A stretch of 64,000 bases of DNA from Chryseobacterium sp. KLBC 52. GTDB lineage: Bacteria > Bacteroidota > Bacteroidia > Flavobacteriales > Weeksellaceae. Below, in pieces: positions 19,780 to 28,194 of this stretch. Each line of letters starts with the position of its first letter. The first letter of the stretch is position 1. Under the pieces are notes generated by a model. It was not told where the DNA came from and made no database searches. It saw only the letters and a list, made by a program, of their open reading frames with translations. The position numbers and the translations under genes are program-made. The DNA lies in the NCBI RefSeq assembly GCF_003347605.1, contig NZ_QDFZ01000003.1, positions 1-64,000 on the forward strand. Direction: 5' to 3'.

Positions 19780-20979
19780 ATGAGAAAAAAGCATCACCAT
19801 AAAAAGAAAGCTCCTTCAAAAAAATGGTCTGCCAAGCTGCATTTGTGGTTTGGTTTGTCTGTTGGTTTCATTGTATTTATAGTCTCTCTTTCAGGGACTT
19901 TATATGTTTTTAAGGATGAAATACATAACAGTTTACGCAAAGAAGCCATTTATCTGAAAAAAGAGGATATCGGGACAAAGCCTTTACCTATTCATCTGCT
20001 TCGTGAAAAAGTATCACTGGTACTTAATGAAAAGTATCCTGTAAGTGCCGTAGAAATCCCTTTGGATAAAACCAAGTCTTATCAGTTTCAATATTATGAC
20101 AAAAGCAAAAAGGGATGGAACTATTTCCAGCAGGTACTCATCAATAAGCAGGTCTATATCAATCAATACAACGGGCAAATCCTTGCTGTTTACGATGAAA
20201 AATATGATGTATTCAATATTTTGAAATACATCCACTGGGGACTTTTGCTTAATTCAGAATGGGGACCGTATACTGTAGGAATTCCAACCGTTCTTTTTAT
20301 CGTTATGCTGATTACAGGAATTATTTTATGGTGGCCTAAAAATAAAAATGCCAGAAAAGGCCGTTTTTGGTTCAACTGGGAAAATGTAAAAAACTGGAAG
20401 CGTAAAAACTACGATCTTCATAATATCTTAGGATTCTATGCCTCATTTATTGCATTGCTGTTAAGTATTACAGGGCTTTATTTTGCTTATCCCTACGTAA
20501 AAAACACCTTTACTTTTGCCTTATCCGGTTCATGGGAACTTCCCAAAGAAAAAGAAAGAAAATCTCCGGACTCTCTCATGGCAAAGAATGAAGCAATTTT
20601 TGATCTTGCCGCTGCCCAGACTGAAAAACTGTACGCAAAATCATCCAGCTTCAGAATTACCCTAAACGGAAAGAATAAAAAAGGAAAAGAGCTTAAAAAT
20701 CTTCCCGTAACAGTGTACGGAATGGACGGAAGATACAGTGAAAGAAACATCCTTACCTTCGATAAATACTCTGGAAAGCTACTGGCCAACAAACCTCATC
20801 ACAAACTCAGTACCGCCGAGAAATATTCCAACGCCAATTATGACATCCATACCGGATCCTACTTCGGAATCATTGGAAAGATCATCTGGTTTATAGCCGG
20901 CCTCACATGTACATCACTCCCTGTAACCGGATTTCTGGTTTGGTGGGGAAAAAGAAAGAAAAAAGGAAAGAAAATATAA
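19780..20979 (+). CDS. PepSY-associated TM protein (PiuB-like reductase family), copy 1
   Basis: This 399-residue inner-membrane protein starts MRKKHHHKKKAPSKKWSAKL, with a very basic, His-rich head. Four membrane helices are visible at about 25-47, 165-185, 215-240 and 360-385. The PepSY_TM/PiuB signatures are KLHLWFGLSVGF, KYIHWGLLLNSEWG, GIILWWPKNK and NYDLHNILGFYAS, with conserved His residues in or near the helices. Known members next to siderophore receptors (FoxB-, PiuB- and FpvG-like) are thought to reduce ferric siderophores and release iron. The stop codon overlaps the next receptor's ATG (TAATG), showing translational coupling. Confidence 0.85.
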   Translation: MRKKHHHKKKAPSKKWSAKLHLWFGLSVGFIVFIVSLSGTLYVFKDEIHNSLRKEAIYLKKEDIGTKPLPIHLLREKVSLVLNEKYPVSAVEIPLDKTKSYQFQYYDKSKKGWNYFQQVLINKQVYINQYNGQILAVYDEKYDVFNILKYIHWGLLLNSEWGPYTVGIPTVLFIVMLITGIILWWPKNKNARKGRFWFNWENVKNWKRKNYDLHNILGFYASFIALLLSITGLYFAYPYVKNTFTFALSGSWELPKEKERKSPDSLMAKNEAIFDLAAAQTEKLYAKSSSFRITLNGKNKKGKELKNLPVTVYGMDGRYSERNILTFDKYSGKLLANKPHHKLSTAEKYSNANYDIHTGSYFGIIGKIIWFIAGLTCTSLPVTGFLVWWGKRKKKGKKI

Positions 20980-23093
20980 TGAAAAAAGCGCTTTTATCAG
21001 CTGCCTGCTTAGGAACTACTACCGTTTTTGCTCAGGTAAAAGATAGTTTACAAACTAAAAATGTAGACGAGGTAGTCATGACCGCCTCCAGAAAAAAGGA
21101 AAACATAAAAGAAGTTCCAAGCTCCATCACAATAGTAGGAGAAAAACAGATTCAGTCTCAGCTTACTGTGAACTCAGATATTACAAGCATTCTGCAATAC
21201 ACTGTTCCCAGTTTAGGAACCAATTCAGGGCAGACTTCCAATTCGGGACAAACGTTAAGAGGCCGTCAGGTTTTGGTCTTAATTGATGGTATTCCACAGT
21301 CTACCCCACTTCGTAACGGAGCAAGAGATTTAAGGACTATTGACCCATCAGCCATCGAAAGAATTGAGGTAATCAAAGGAGCTTCTTCCATCTATGGTAA
21401 CGGAGCAGACGGAGGGATCATTAATTATATTACAAAAAGAAATAAAACAGATAAAAAGATCTCCGGAATTTCACAGGTTGGTCTTACAGGACAGCCTTAC
21501 GGTGGTACTTTAGGAGTAAGGGCCAGCCAGCTTTTAACGGGAAAGATCAAGAAGTTTGATTATACCCTTTCATTAGCTTACGAAAGAACAGGATATACAA
21601 AAGACGGAGACGGTGTTTTAATAAGCCCTACCTACAGCATTGCCAAGATGGACAACTACAACGGATTGCTGAAAATAGGATATGACATCAACGAAAATCA
21701 AAGAATTGAAGCCTCTTATATTGGTTATTCTTCAAGATCAGACCTGAATGTAGGATTAAAAACCGGAAAATACGGCATTACGCCAACCATTGGTGAAGGA
21801 ATTGGAAAAGGGTTGGAAACCACTCCTCAGGGAACTCCAAAAAACCACAATATCCGGGTGAGCTATGACAATAAGAACCTGTTTGCAGGAACTTCTTTGA
21901 ATATCAACCTTTACTATCAGGATTTTAAAACCGTTTACGGATACAGCGATACCTTTTTCAATGGCGGACAGTCTAATGTAATTTCAAAAAAAGCAGGAGC
22001 AAGATTTAATTTTGATACTCAACTTTGGAATTCAGCTAACTCTCAGGGAGAAATTATCTACGGAGCTGATATTCTGAATGATGAAACGGTACAAAAACTT
22101 GAAGACGGACGTTTCTGGACTCCGAATATGAACATGACCAATATTGCGCCTTTCGTATTGGCAAAAATTGATCTGTTTAAAAAATTAACCATCAAAGGAG
22201 GACTTCGTTACGAAAACATCAAAGTAAATGTAGACGATTTCAATACGCTTTCTACCCTTAAAAGTGACGGAACTTTCACGAAAAGCATTCCAGTAGCGGG
22301 TGGAAAACTTAATTATAATGCACTGGTAGGAAATATTGGTATCCGTTATAATATTGAACCTTATATCAATCTTTTCGGAAGCTTTTCTCAGGCCTACTCT
22401 ATCAATGAATTAGGAAGAATTTTAAGGAACTCAACATCCGAAACGATCAAAAGCCTGGAGACAAAACCAATCATCGTCAATAACTACGAATTGGGAGCAA
22501 CAGGACAACTTTCCAGCTGGTTAAACTATGAATTAACTTCTTATGTGAGTACCTCTAAACTGGGAGCATCATTCGTACAAAGCCCGGACAGAGCATTAAT
22601 GATTCAGAGATCTCCCGAAATTGTATACGGAGTAGAAGGATTTTTACACTTTAGCCCTGCAAAATGGATTCAGTTTGGTGGAAGCTACAGCTGGATGGAA
22701 GGAATTACTTCGGTAAAAGACGATGGTGATTATTCTACTAAGATCAACAACAGCAGAATTTCTGCACCTAAAGTATTGGCATATGTTCAGGCAAGACCTG
22801 TTCCTGCTCTATCCGTTGGTCTTGATATGCTTCACTCTTTCCAGCAAAACAGATTTGAGCCTAACGCTAAAACAGGATTGTATGCTTATGGTGAGGGATA
22901 TGTACCGGAATATACTGTCTTTAACTTTAAATCAAGTTATGAAGTTAACAACAACTGGAGATTGTCATTAGGTGTTGAAAACATTTTTAACAAAGTATAT
23001 CAACCCGCTATTTCATGGTGGACTGCAAGAGACAGTGACTTCACAAATGCTCTTGGATTAAGAGGGACATTCATGATCGAATACAAATTTTAA
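20979..23093 (+). CDS. TonB-dependent receptor, second
   Basis: The in-frame ORF opens at 20907 inside the PepSY gene, but the real start is the ATG at 20979, which shares one base with the previous stop. The product is 704 residues. Its signal peptide is MKKALLSAACLGTTTVFAQ. The TonB box is VDEVVMTA. The plug domain spans about 40-150 (VPSSITIVGEKQIQ ... GRQVLVLIDGIP ... RIEVIKGASSIYGNGADGGIINYITKR). The barrel ends in TFMIEYKF. The plug belongs to the FecA/iron-siderophore class. It forms the second receptor-PepSY pair of the block; the ligand is unknown. Confidence 0.88.
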   Translation: MKKALLSAACLGTTTVFAQVKDSLQTKNVDEVVMTASRKKENIKEVPSSITIVGEKQIQSQLTVNSDITSILQYTVPSLGTNSGQTSNSGQTLRGRQVLVLIDGIPQSTPLRNGARDLRTIDPSAIERIEVIKGASSIYGNGADGGIINYITKRNKTDKKISGISQVGLTGQPYGGTLGVRASQLLTGKIKKFDYTLSLAYERTGYTKDGDGVLISPTYSIAKMDNYNGLLKIGYDINENQRIEASYIGYSSRSDLNVGLKTGKYGITPTIGEGIGKGLETTPQGTPKNHNIRVSYDNKNLFAGTSLNINLYYQDFKTVYGYSDTFFNGGQSNVISKKAGARFNFDTQLWNSANSQGEIIYGADILNDETVQKLEDGRFWTPNMNMTNIAPFVLAKIDLFKKLTIKGGLRYENIKVNVDDFNTLSTLKSDGTFTKSIPVAGGKLNYNALVGNIGIRYNIEPYINLFGSFSQAYSINELGRILRNSTSETIKSLETKPIIVNNYELGATGQLSSWLNYELTSYVSTSKLGASFVQSPDRALMIQRSPEIVYGVEGFLHFSPAKWIQFGGSYSWMEGITSVKDDGDYSTKINNSRISAPKVLAYVQARPVPALSVGLDMLHSFQQNRFEPNAKTGLYAYGEGYVPEYTVFNFKSSYEVNNNWRLSLGVENIFNKVYQPAISWWTARDSDFTNALGLRGTFMIEYKF

Positions 23094-23104
23094 TTAATCT
23101 AAAT

Positions 23105-23138
23105 AAAAAGTAAAACATATCTTTGCTTTACTTTTTAC
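23105..23138 (+). promoter_or_regulatory. -7 box inside a hairpin before second PepSY gene
   Basis: A 10-bp stem is formed by AAAAAGTAAA (23105-23114) and TTTACTTTTT (23127-23136). Inside its loop is TATCTTTG (23118-23125), an exact TAnnTTTG box, 19 bases before the ATG at 23145. The site may act as a weak terminator, a promoter, or both. Confidence 0.45.
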
Positions 23139-23144
23139 TGTTAT

Positions 23145-24356
23145 ATGAAGAAAAAGCATCATCATAAAAAGAAACCGGGCTTCATCAAAAAATGGTCGGC
23201 TAAGCTTCACCTTTGGTTTGGTTTGGGAATAGGTTTTCTGATCTTTATTATCTCCATTACCGGAGCATTGTACGTATTTAAGGATGAGGTGGAAAACATC
23301 ACCCGAAAAGATGTCATCTACCATCATGAACAAAATATTGAGCAGAAACAGGTTCTTCCTATCAGAGTAATGGAAAAGGCTGTTGCGCAACAGGTCAAAG
23401 AGAAATATCCTATCCACTGGGTAAATGTTCCTATTGACAAAAAAATGTCCTATATGTTCTTCTGGTATGAACATAATACGGATGCCTGGAATTATTTTGA
23501 TGAATTTCCCATCTACAAACAGGCCTACGTAAATCCATACACAGGAAAAGTATTGAGAGTCTATGATGAAAAAAACGGATTCTTCAATATTGTAAAAATG
23601 ATCCACTGGAGCTACCTTCTGAAACAGGACTGGGGAACGTATGTCGTGGGAATTCCTGTTATCATTTTTATCATTATGCTGATCTCCGGGATTATTCTAT
23701 GGTGGCCAAAGAACAAAGCAGCAAGAAAACAACGTTTTGCCTTCAAATGGAAAAACATAAAAAGCTGGAAGCGAAAGAACTACGACCTTCATAATGTCTT
23801 AGGATTTTATGCATCAATATTTGCTTTAATCTTCTCAATTACAGGCCTTTTCTATGCGTTTTTTGTAGTGCAGGCAATGATCTATGTGATATTTTCCGGT
23901 GGAGAAACCAAGTATCCCGACTTCTCACACATTAAAACAAAAGCTCCTATTGAGCTGAGAACGGAAGGGACACTGGACAAAATTATCAATACTGTACAGG
24001 CAAAATATCCGGATTCCTATGGTTTCGCCATAGATTTAGGGCACCCTCACATGGATGACCACGAACACCCTAACTTTGAAGTGTACGTGAAACATCTTTC
24101 TTATTCATACCATAAAAGCAGCAGCTTAATCTTTGATGAAAACTCCGGGGAATTGCTGCACACTCATGATCCTAAGGATAAAAACTTTGGAGAAAAGGTT
24201 GTGAACGCCAATTATGATATTCATGTAGGAGCTATTTTAGGACTTCCTACCAAGATTATTGCTTTTATTGTAAGTATTATCTGCGCTTCTCTTCCGGTTA
24301 CCGGATTTATGATCTGGTGGGGAAGAAAAAAGAAAAAACCAATAAAAACTGCTTAA
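23145..24356 (+). CDS. PepSY-associated TM protein, copy 2
   Basis: This 403-residue inner-membrane protein is clearly a paralog of the gene at 19780. Shared parts are the start MKKKHHHKKKPGFIKKWSAK, KLHLWFGLGIGF, MIHWSYLLKQDWG, GIILWWPKNK and NYDLHNVLGFYASI. The periplasmic middle has an extra His-rich stretch near residue 305 (GHPHMDDHEHPN) that copy 1 lacks. This could bind metal, but that is inference. Four membrane helices are visible. Together with the two receptors it probably forms a ferric-siderophore uptake and reduction unit. Spacing to the receptor is 51 bases. Confidence 0.85.
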   Translation: MKKKHHHKKKPGFIKKWSAKLHLWFGLGIGFLIFIISITGALYVFKDEVENITRKDVIYHHEQNIEQKQVLPIRVMEKAVAQQVKEKYPIHWVNVPIDKKMSYMFFWYEHNTDAWNYFDEFPIYKQAYVNPYTGKVLRVYDEKNGFFNIVKMIHWSYLLKQDWGTYVVGIPVIIFIIMLISGIILWWPKNKAARKQRFAFKWKNIKSWKRKNYDLHNVLGFYASIFALIFSITGLFYAFFVVQAMIYVIFSGGETKYPDFSHIKTKAPIELRTEGTLDKIINTVQAKYPDSYGFAIDLGHPHMDDHEHPNFEVYVKHLSYSYHKSSSLIFDENSGELLHTHDPKDKNFGEKVVNANYDIHVGAILGLPTKIIAFIVSIICASLPVTGFMIWWGRKKKKPIKTA

Positions 24357-24435
24357 AGTATTAAATAAAACCTACTTAATAATCCATTAATACAATCTTT
24401 TTTATAATTTTAGCCTTTAGAATTTAATAATAGAA

Positions 24436-25404
24436 ATGTCATTAATAGATTTATCAAAACAAGTTGCCCTTGGAGTTGACATCGGCGGAACCAATACTAA
24501 ATTCGGAATCGTAAATCACCGCGGTGAAGTTCTGGATAAAGGAAATCTGAGAACTGATGCCTATGACAAAGTGGAAGATTTCATCGATGCTTTATATGAA
24601 CATGTTCGTCCCATGATGGAAAAGTATGGTACTGAAGCACATTTTGACGGAATCGGAGTAGGCGCACCAAACGCCAACTATTACAAAGGAACCATAGAAC
24701 TTGCCCCTAATCTTCCATGGAAAGGTGTTATTCCTTTCGCTGAGCTGATGACGGCAAAATTCAATCTCCCTTGTACCGTAACCAATGATGCCAATGCTGC
24801 AGCACTGGGAGAAATGCTTTTCGGAGCTGCAAGAGGAATGAAAGATTTCATCATGATTACCCTGGGAACAGGTGTAGGAAGCGGAATCATTGCTAACGGA
24901 GGCTTAATCTATGGACATGACGGGTTTGCCGGAGAATTGGGACATACGATTGTAAAACCAGGCGGTAGAAAACACTGGAGCACAGGATCTGAAGGAAGTC
25001 TGGAAGCGTATGCTTCTGCTACAGGAATTACTATCACAGCAAAGAAAATGAGAGCAGAGTTCCCGGAATCTATGCTGAACCAATATCCTGAAGACGAAAT
25101 CAATTCTAAAACAGTATACGAATGTGCTATCAAGGAAGATCCGATTGCGATTGAGGTTTTCAGATATACAGGCCAGAAACTGGGGGAAGCATTAGCTAAT
25201 TTTGTAATGTTCTCTTCCCCTGAAGCTATTCTTCTTTTCGGAGGAGTAATTAAAGCTGGAGATTTTATTTTAAAGCCTGCCAAGCTTCACATGGAAAGAA
25301 ACCTTCTTCCTATTTTCAGAAATAAAGTGAAACTGGTATTCAGTGAGCTTGACGAAGCTGATGCTGCCATTCTTGGAGCAAGTGCTTTGGTTTGGGAAAA
25401 ATAA
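24436..25404 (+). CDS. ROK family sugar kinase-like protein
   Basis: This 322-residue cytoplasmic protein has the ROK fold. The N-terminal phosphate loop is LGVDIGGTNTKFGIV. Other motifs are NDANAAALGEMLFGAARG, TLGTGVGSGIIANG and GELGHTIVKPGG. ROK kinases phosphorylate glucose, N-acetylglucosamine or related sugars; the sugar here cannot be fixed. Unusually, the zinc motif CxCGxxGCxE is replaced by WSTGSEGSLE (about residues 182-191), so the structural zinc is probably not bound. The gene stands alone with its own terminator. There is no DNA-binding domain, so it is not a repressor. Confidence 0.82.
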   Translation: MSLIDLSKQVALGVDIGGTNTKFGIVNHRGEVLDKGNLRTDAYDKVEDFIDALYEHVRPMMEKYGTEAHFDGIGVGAPNANYYKGTIELAPNLPWKGVIPFAELMTAKFNLPCTVTNDANAAALGEMLFGAARGMKDFIMITLGTGVGSGIIANGGLIYGHDGFAGELGHTIVKPGGRKHWSTGSEGSLEAYASATGITITAKKMRAEFPESMLNQYPEDEINSKTVYECAIKEDPIAIEVFRYTGQKLGEALANFVMFSSPEAILLFGGVIKAGDFILKPAKLHMERNLLPIFRNKVKLVFSELDEADAAILGASALVWEK

Positions 25405-25426
25405 CTGAAAGACTTTTACATAATAT

Positions 25427-25458
25427 AGAGCATCCTTTTTAGGGTGCTTTCTTTTTTT
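25427..25458 (+). terminator. Terminator after ROK gene
   Basis: AGCATCCT (25429-25436) pairs with AGGGTGCT (25441-25448), including one G-U pair. A T run follows (25450-25457). It lies 24 bases past the ROK stop. Confidence 0.7.
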
Positions 25459-25996
25459 CCACAGACTGCATAGATCTTCGCAGATGATTATGTCGTATTT
25501 TCTTTGTGTTTATTTGTGTTTAAAATTAAATTAGCATAATTAAGATGCTTCGACAAAGATCAGCATGACAGCGCTAATACCAAAATGTTTTAAACTACCT
25601 CAGACAACAACCATTCCATTTGTATTGAATCTATTTTGACCACAGATCGCACAGATTTTCACAGATGATTATCCTATATTTTCTTTGTGTTATTTGTGAA
25701 AGCATTGGTGTTATTCGTGTTAAAATGAAAATGCTTCGACTAAGCTCAGCATGACAACGTTAATACTAACTGCTTTAAAATACTTTGTGGTGATTAAATG
25801 CAAGAAATTGTCTTCCATTTTTCTTGTGTTATTTGTGAAAGCATTAGTGTTATTTGTGTTTAAAATAATTTGTCACATCTATCATTGTAATTTAAGTTTA
25901 CTACGTAAAAGCCTGTTCAAATGAAAAAGTTTTTCATATTTTTGATTGGTCTTTTCCGGATCGGGAAAGGATTATAAAACAATATAATTACCAATA
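25459..25996. repeat. Repeat-rich spacer between ROK gene and msrA
   Basis: No gene is seen. The spacer contains near-copies of several words. CCACAGAN-type blocks lie near 25459 and 25640. TTTTCTTTGTGTTTATTTGTG-like blocks lie near 25500, 25680 and 25815. ATGCTTCGAC...GATCAGCATGACA blocks lie near 25545 and 25732. AGCATTAGTGTTATTTGTG lies near 25840. The ATGCTTCGAC element is also found near 272. A TATTTTTG box near 25935 may be the msrA promoter. The long, partly duplicated layout suggests repeated insertion or slippage. Confidence 0.6.
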
Positions 25997-26551
25997 ATGG
26001 ACAACAATATTTTAGAACAGATTACTTTCGGTGGCGGATGTTTCTGGTGTGTGGAAAGCTGTTTCAATATGCTTAAAGGAGTACAATCTGCTATTTCAGG
26101 ATATTCTGGTGGACATAAAGATAACCCTACTTATCAGGAAGTTTGCACTGGAGAGACAGGACATGCAGAAGTGGTTCAGATTACTTATGATCCTGCTGTC
26201 ATTTCGTATGAACAACTGATGGATGTATTTTTCTTTTTACATGATCCTACACAATTAAACAGACAGGGAAATGATATAGGGACTCAGTACCGTTCTGTTA
26301 TCTATTTTAAAGATGATGCTGAGAAAGCAAAGGCTGAAGAAGCGATCAAAGTATCTCAGGAATCGGGAAGATGGGCTGGTACTTATGTAACGGAATTAAC
26401 GAAATTCGACAAATTCTGGCCGGCAGAACAATATCATCAGGGATATTATAATGAAAATCCTACACAGCCTTATTGCAGCGCTGTAGTGGGGCCAAAAATC
26501 CAAAAGTTTAAAAAGCATTACGCAGAACTGGGAATGCTGAACGCGGAATAA
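25997..26551 (+). CDS. msrA: Peptide-methionine (S)-S-oxide reductase MsrA
   Basis: This 184-residue cytoplasmic enzyme reduces methionine-S-sulfoxide in proteins and repairs oxidative damage. The catalytic motif is GGCFWCVE (residues 13-20, catalytic Cys 15, with a second Cys at 18). Family blocks are SGYSGGHKDNPTYQEVCTGETGHAEVVQ, FFFLHDPTQLNRQGNDIGTQYRSVIY and EQYHQGYYNENP. A late cysteine (QPYCSAVVGPKI) may act in recycling. It has no signal peptide. MsrB is not fused and is not in the window. The start ATG is the first in frame. Confidence 0.95.
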   Translation: MDNNILEQITFGGGCFWCVESCFNMLKGVQSAISGYSGGHKDNPTYQEVCTGETGHAEVVQITYDPAVISYEQLMDVFFFLHDPTQLNRQGNDIGTQYRSVIYFKDDAEKAKAEEAIKVSQESGRWAGTYVTELTKFDKFWPAEQYHQGYYNENPTQPYCSAVVGPKIQKFKKHYAELGMLNAE

Positions 26552-26566
26552 AACCTTATATTCTAA

Positions 26567-26645
26567 GTTTTGGCTAAAGCCGGATTGATAATGTATTTGG
26601 GGTTAAACGGACTAAAGTCCGTTCCTATTGATGTCAACTGAATAG
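26567..26645. repeat. Repeat with CTAAAGCC and ACGGACTAAAGTCCGT words
   Basis: The segment holds CTAAAGCC and the palindrome ACGGACTAAAGTCCGT (near 26608-26623), followed by TCCTATTGA. I recall similar words as a common intergenic repeat in this group; that link is from memory and unsearched. It lies between the msrA stop and its terminator. Confidence 0.5.
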
Positions 26646-26668
26646 CTACAAACCGATACAAAATAACG

Positions 26669-26700
26669 GAAGCGAAGGGAAAATCTCTTCGCTTCTTATT
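26669..26700 (+). terminator. Terminator after msrA
   Basis: GAAGCGAAGGGA (26669-26680) pairs with TCTCTTCGCTTC (26684-26695), with one mismatch and a three-base loop. A TTATTTG run follows. Confidence 0.7.
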
Positions 26701-26761
26701 TGATGCAAAGTGAATATGTCTGGAAATATTCCAATTGAATTTTCACTCTTGTAAAGGAAGT

Positions 26762-27598
26762 CTATTCTGCCTGTATCATTTCACTTGTTCCTGAGTATTT
26801 TCTAATGATATATGCAGTGGCCGGCTTTAATTCTTTTTTATTTTCCGGATCAACCCCATCCATGGTAAAAAACTCAACTTCCCCATTGACTTTTGAATAC
26901 CATATTTTCCCCAGGGCATTCTCTACGGTAAGAGTATCCTTCCTTGTGATACGTTTAAAATATTTAATCCGGATTATATCTTTAGGAATAACATTTAGTA
27001 TGGGATTCTCTTCCTTACAGTCCGCCAACTTATATTCATTTTGATCCCAATACATACAATTCTTTTCAAGGGAAGGCAGGTTCAAAAAATGGAGAGATTC
27101 GTATGCATTTCTATTTCCAGATGAACAATAATAATTTCCAATCAAAAACCCGCCAAGCATTAATATTCCTACAAGGCCAAAACTATTGTGTCTGACAAAC
27201 TCCGGCATTTTGAAGTGTTGCTCATTAATGATATTAATATTGATCTTCGACAGCCTTTCTGATATAATTTCTTCATCCTGATCTACACTTATCTTAACTG
27301 TAGTTAGATTTTTTTTTTCATCATTTCTGATAAAAGACCTTGAAAACTCAGTGAAATCTTTATAGCCAATATACTGGCTCATTTTATTCAGTCTCTCAGT
27401 TTCAATATTCCTGCTGCTATTGCCTTCTACAAAGTCTTCATAATATCGTATGAATGTTTTCTCTGAAATTTCATAAAATTTCAGATTATCAATAAAACAA
27501 AGATGCAGATAGGAGGCTAATCCACTTTTTGTGGTTTTCTCTGACTCTCTTCTTGCCTGCTCAAATACCTCATTAATCAGTAGTTTTTTCTTGGACAT
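26762..27598 (-). CDS. Single-pass membrane protein, function unknown
   Basis: This 278-residue protein is not recognised with certainty. Residues 1-110 are helical and charged, containing EKTFIRYYEDFVEG and YIGYKDFTEFSRSF, a pattern I recall from several unnamed flavobacterial proteins. A transmembrane helix follows at about 145-165 (SFGLVGILMLGGFLIGNYYC). The rest is a soluble domain of about 110 residues, probably outside the cytoplasm, with ENALGKIWYSKVNGEVEFF. The layout of cytoplasmic helices, TM and external domain would suit a signalling or anti-sigma-like role, but this is inference. It is transcribed away from the TPR kinase cassette. Confidence 0.6.
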   Translation of the reverse strand: MSKKKLLINEVFEQARRESEKTTKSGLASYLHLCFIDNLKFYEISEKTFIRYYEDFVEGNSSRNIETERLNKMSQYIGYKDFTEFSRSFIRNDEKKNLTTVKISVDQDEEIISERLSKININIINEQHFKMPEFVRHNSFGLVGILMLGGFLIGNYYCSSGNRNAYESLHFLNLPSLEKNCMYWDQNEYKLADCKEENPILNVIPKDIIRIKYFKRITRKDTLTVENALGKIWYSKVNGEVEFFTMDGVDPENKKELKPATAYIIRKYSGTSEMIQAE

Positions 27599-27647
27599 AA
27601 ACAGTGTTTTCGGGCATTACAAAGTAGATGATTTTCAATCATACGGC

Positions 27648-27665
27648 ATTACGGATTTCCGTAAT
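27648..27665. promoter_or_regulatory. Palindrome ATTACGG-N4-CCGTAAT, copy 1
   Basis: The 18-base sequence ATTACGGATTTCCGTAAT is a perfect 7-bp inverted repeat with a four-base centre. It sits about 50 bases upstream of the membrane-protein gene start at 27598, in the divergent spacer facing the peptide-kinase cassette. A near-identical copy lies at 30559-30576. This is the pattern expected for a dimeric regulator's site; binding is unproven. Confidence 0.6.
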
Positions 27666-27960
27666 AACTCACACTTAACAAATGTCTGTTGATGTCTATA
27701 TTTTGTCTAACATCCCTTTTATTTTTTACTGCAAATTTGCCTTAGAAATCAACAAAACATTACTAAAAACTGATTTCAAAAAAAACCAGAGAAAACAGAG
27801 ATTAAACTCCGGATTGGGAAGCAGATGTTTCGCCTCCGTTTTTAAAGGTTCACTTCCCTGAAAAATTAAGAAGCGCTTCGAAATTTTAATAGTGTACAGC
27901 TTGCGAAAAATACTTCGTGAGAGGAAGAAATACGATTTCAACTTCGAAAATTTTAAGGAA

Positions 27961-28122
27961 ATGATCCAAATTATAATGATGCTATTAGGATTAGCATTTT
28001 CAGATAATAATGCCAATACGTCAGCAACTGATACCAATTACCAACCTACTACAATGAACCTTTCCATAGAAAGTGGTAATGATACCAGCGGAGATAACGG
28101 ACAACTCCCTCCAAAAAAATAA
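27961..28122 (+). CDS. Small secreted-peptide-like ORF, 53 residues
   Basis: This is a possible small gene. The frame can also be opened from a GTG at 27892, but the ATG at 27961 gives a clean hydrophobic leader: MIQIIMMLLGLAFS. The rest is Asn/Thr/Ser/Gly-rich with no hydrophobic core (TMNLSIESGNDTSGDNGQLP), ending PPKK. It reads like a leader plus a short export product. It sits directly upstream of a TPR-bearing sensor kinase, with a terminator after it. Whether it is translated cannot be told from sequence alone. Confidence 0.5.
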   Translation: MIQIIMMLLGLAFSDNNANTSATDTNYQPTTMNLSIESGNDTSGDNGQLPPKK

Positions 28123-28139
28123 AAAGACACACCTAAATT

Positions 28140-28172
28140 CAGCGAAAGAGAAATCTTTCGCTGTTTTTTTTT
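28140..28172 (+). terminator. Terminator between peptide ORF and kinase gene
   Basis: AGCGAAAGA (28141-28149) pairs perfectly with TCTTTCGCT (28154-28162) around a four-base loop, followed by nine T. It lies 17 bases past the small ORF and would limit read-through into the kinase gene. Confidence 0.85.
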
Positions 28173-28194
28173 AAATTCGACAAAACAAATAATT

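Noticed and set aside
27726-28037. 103-residue minus-strand frame across the small-ORF region
   Set aside because: Hydrophobic, AT-rich shadow opposite the peptide ORF, with no family pattern.
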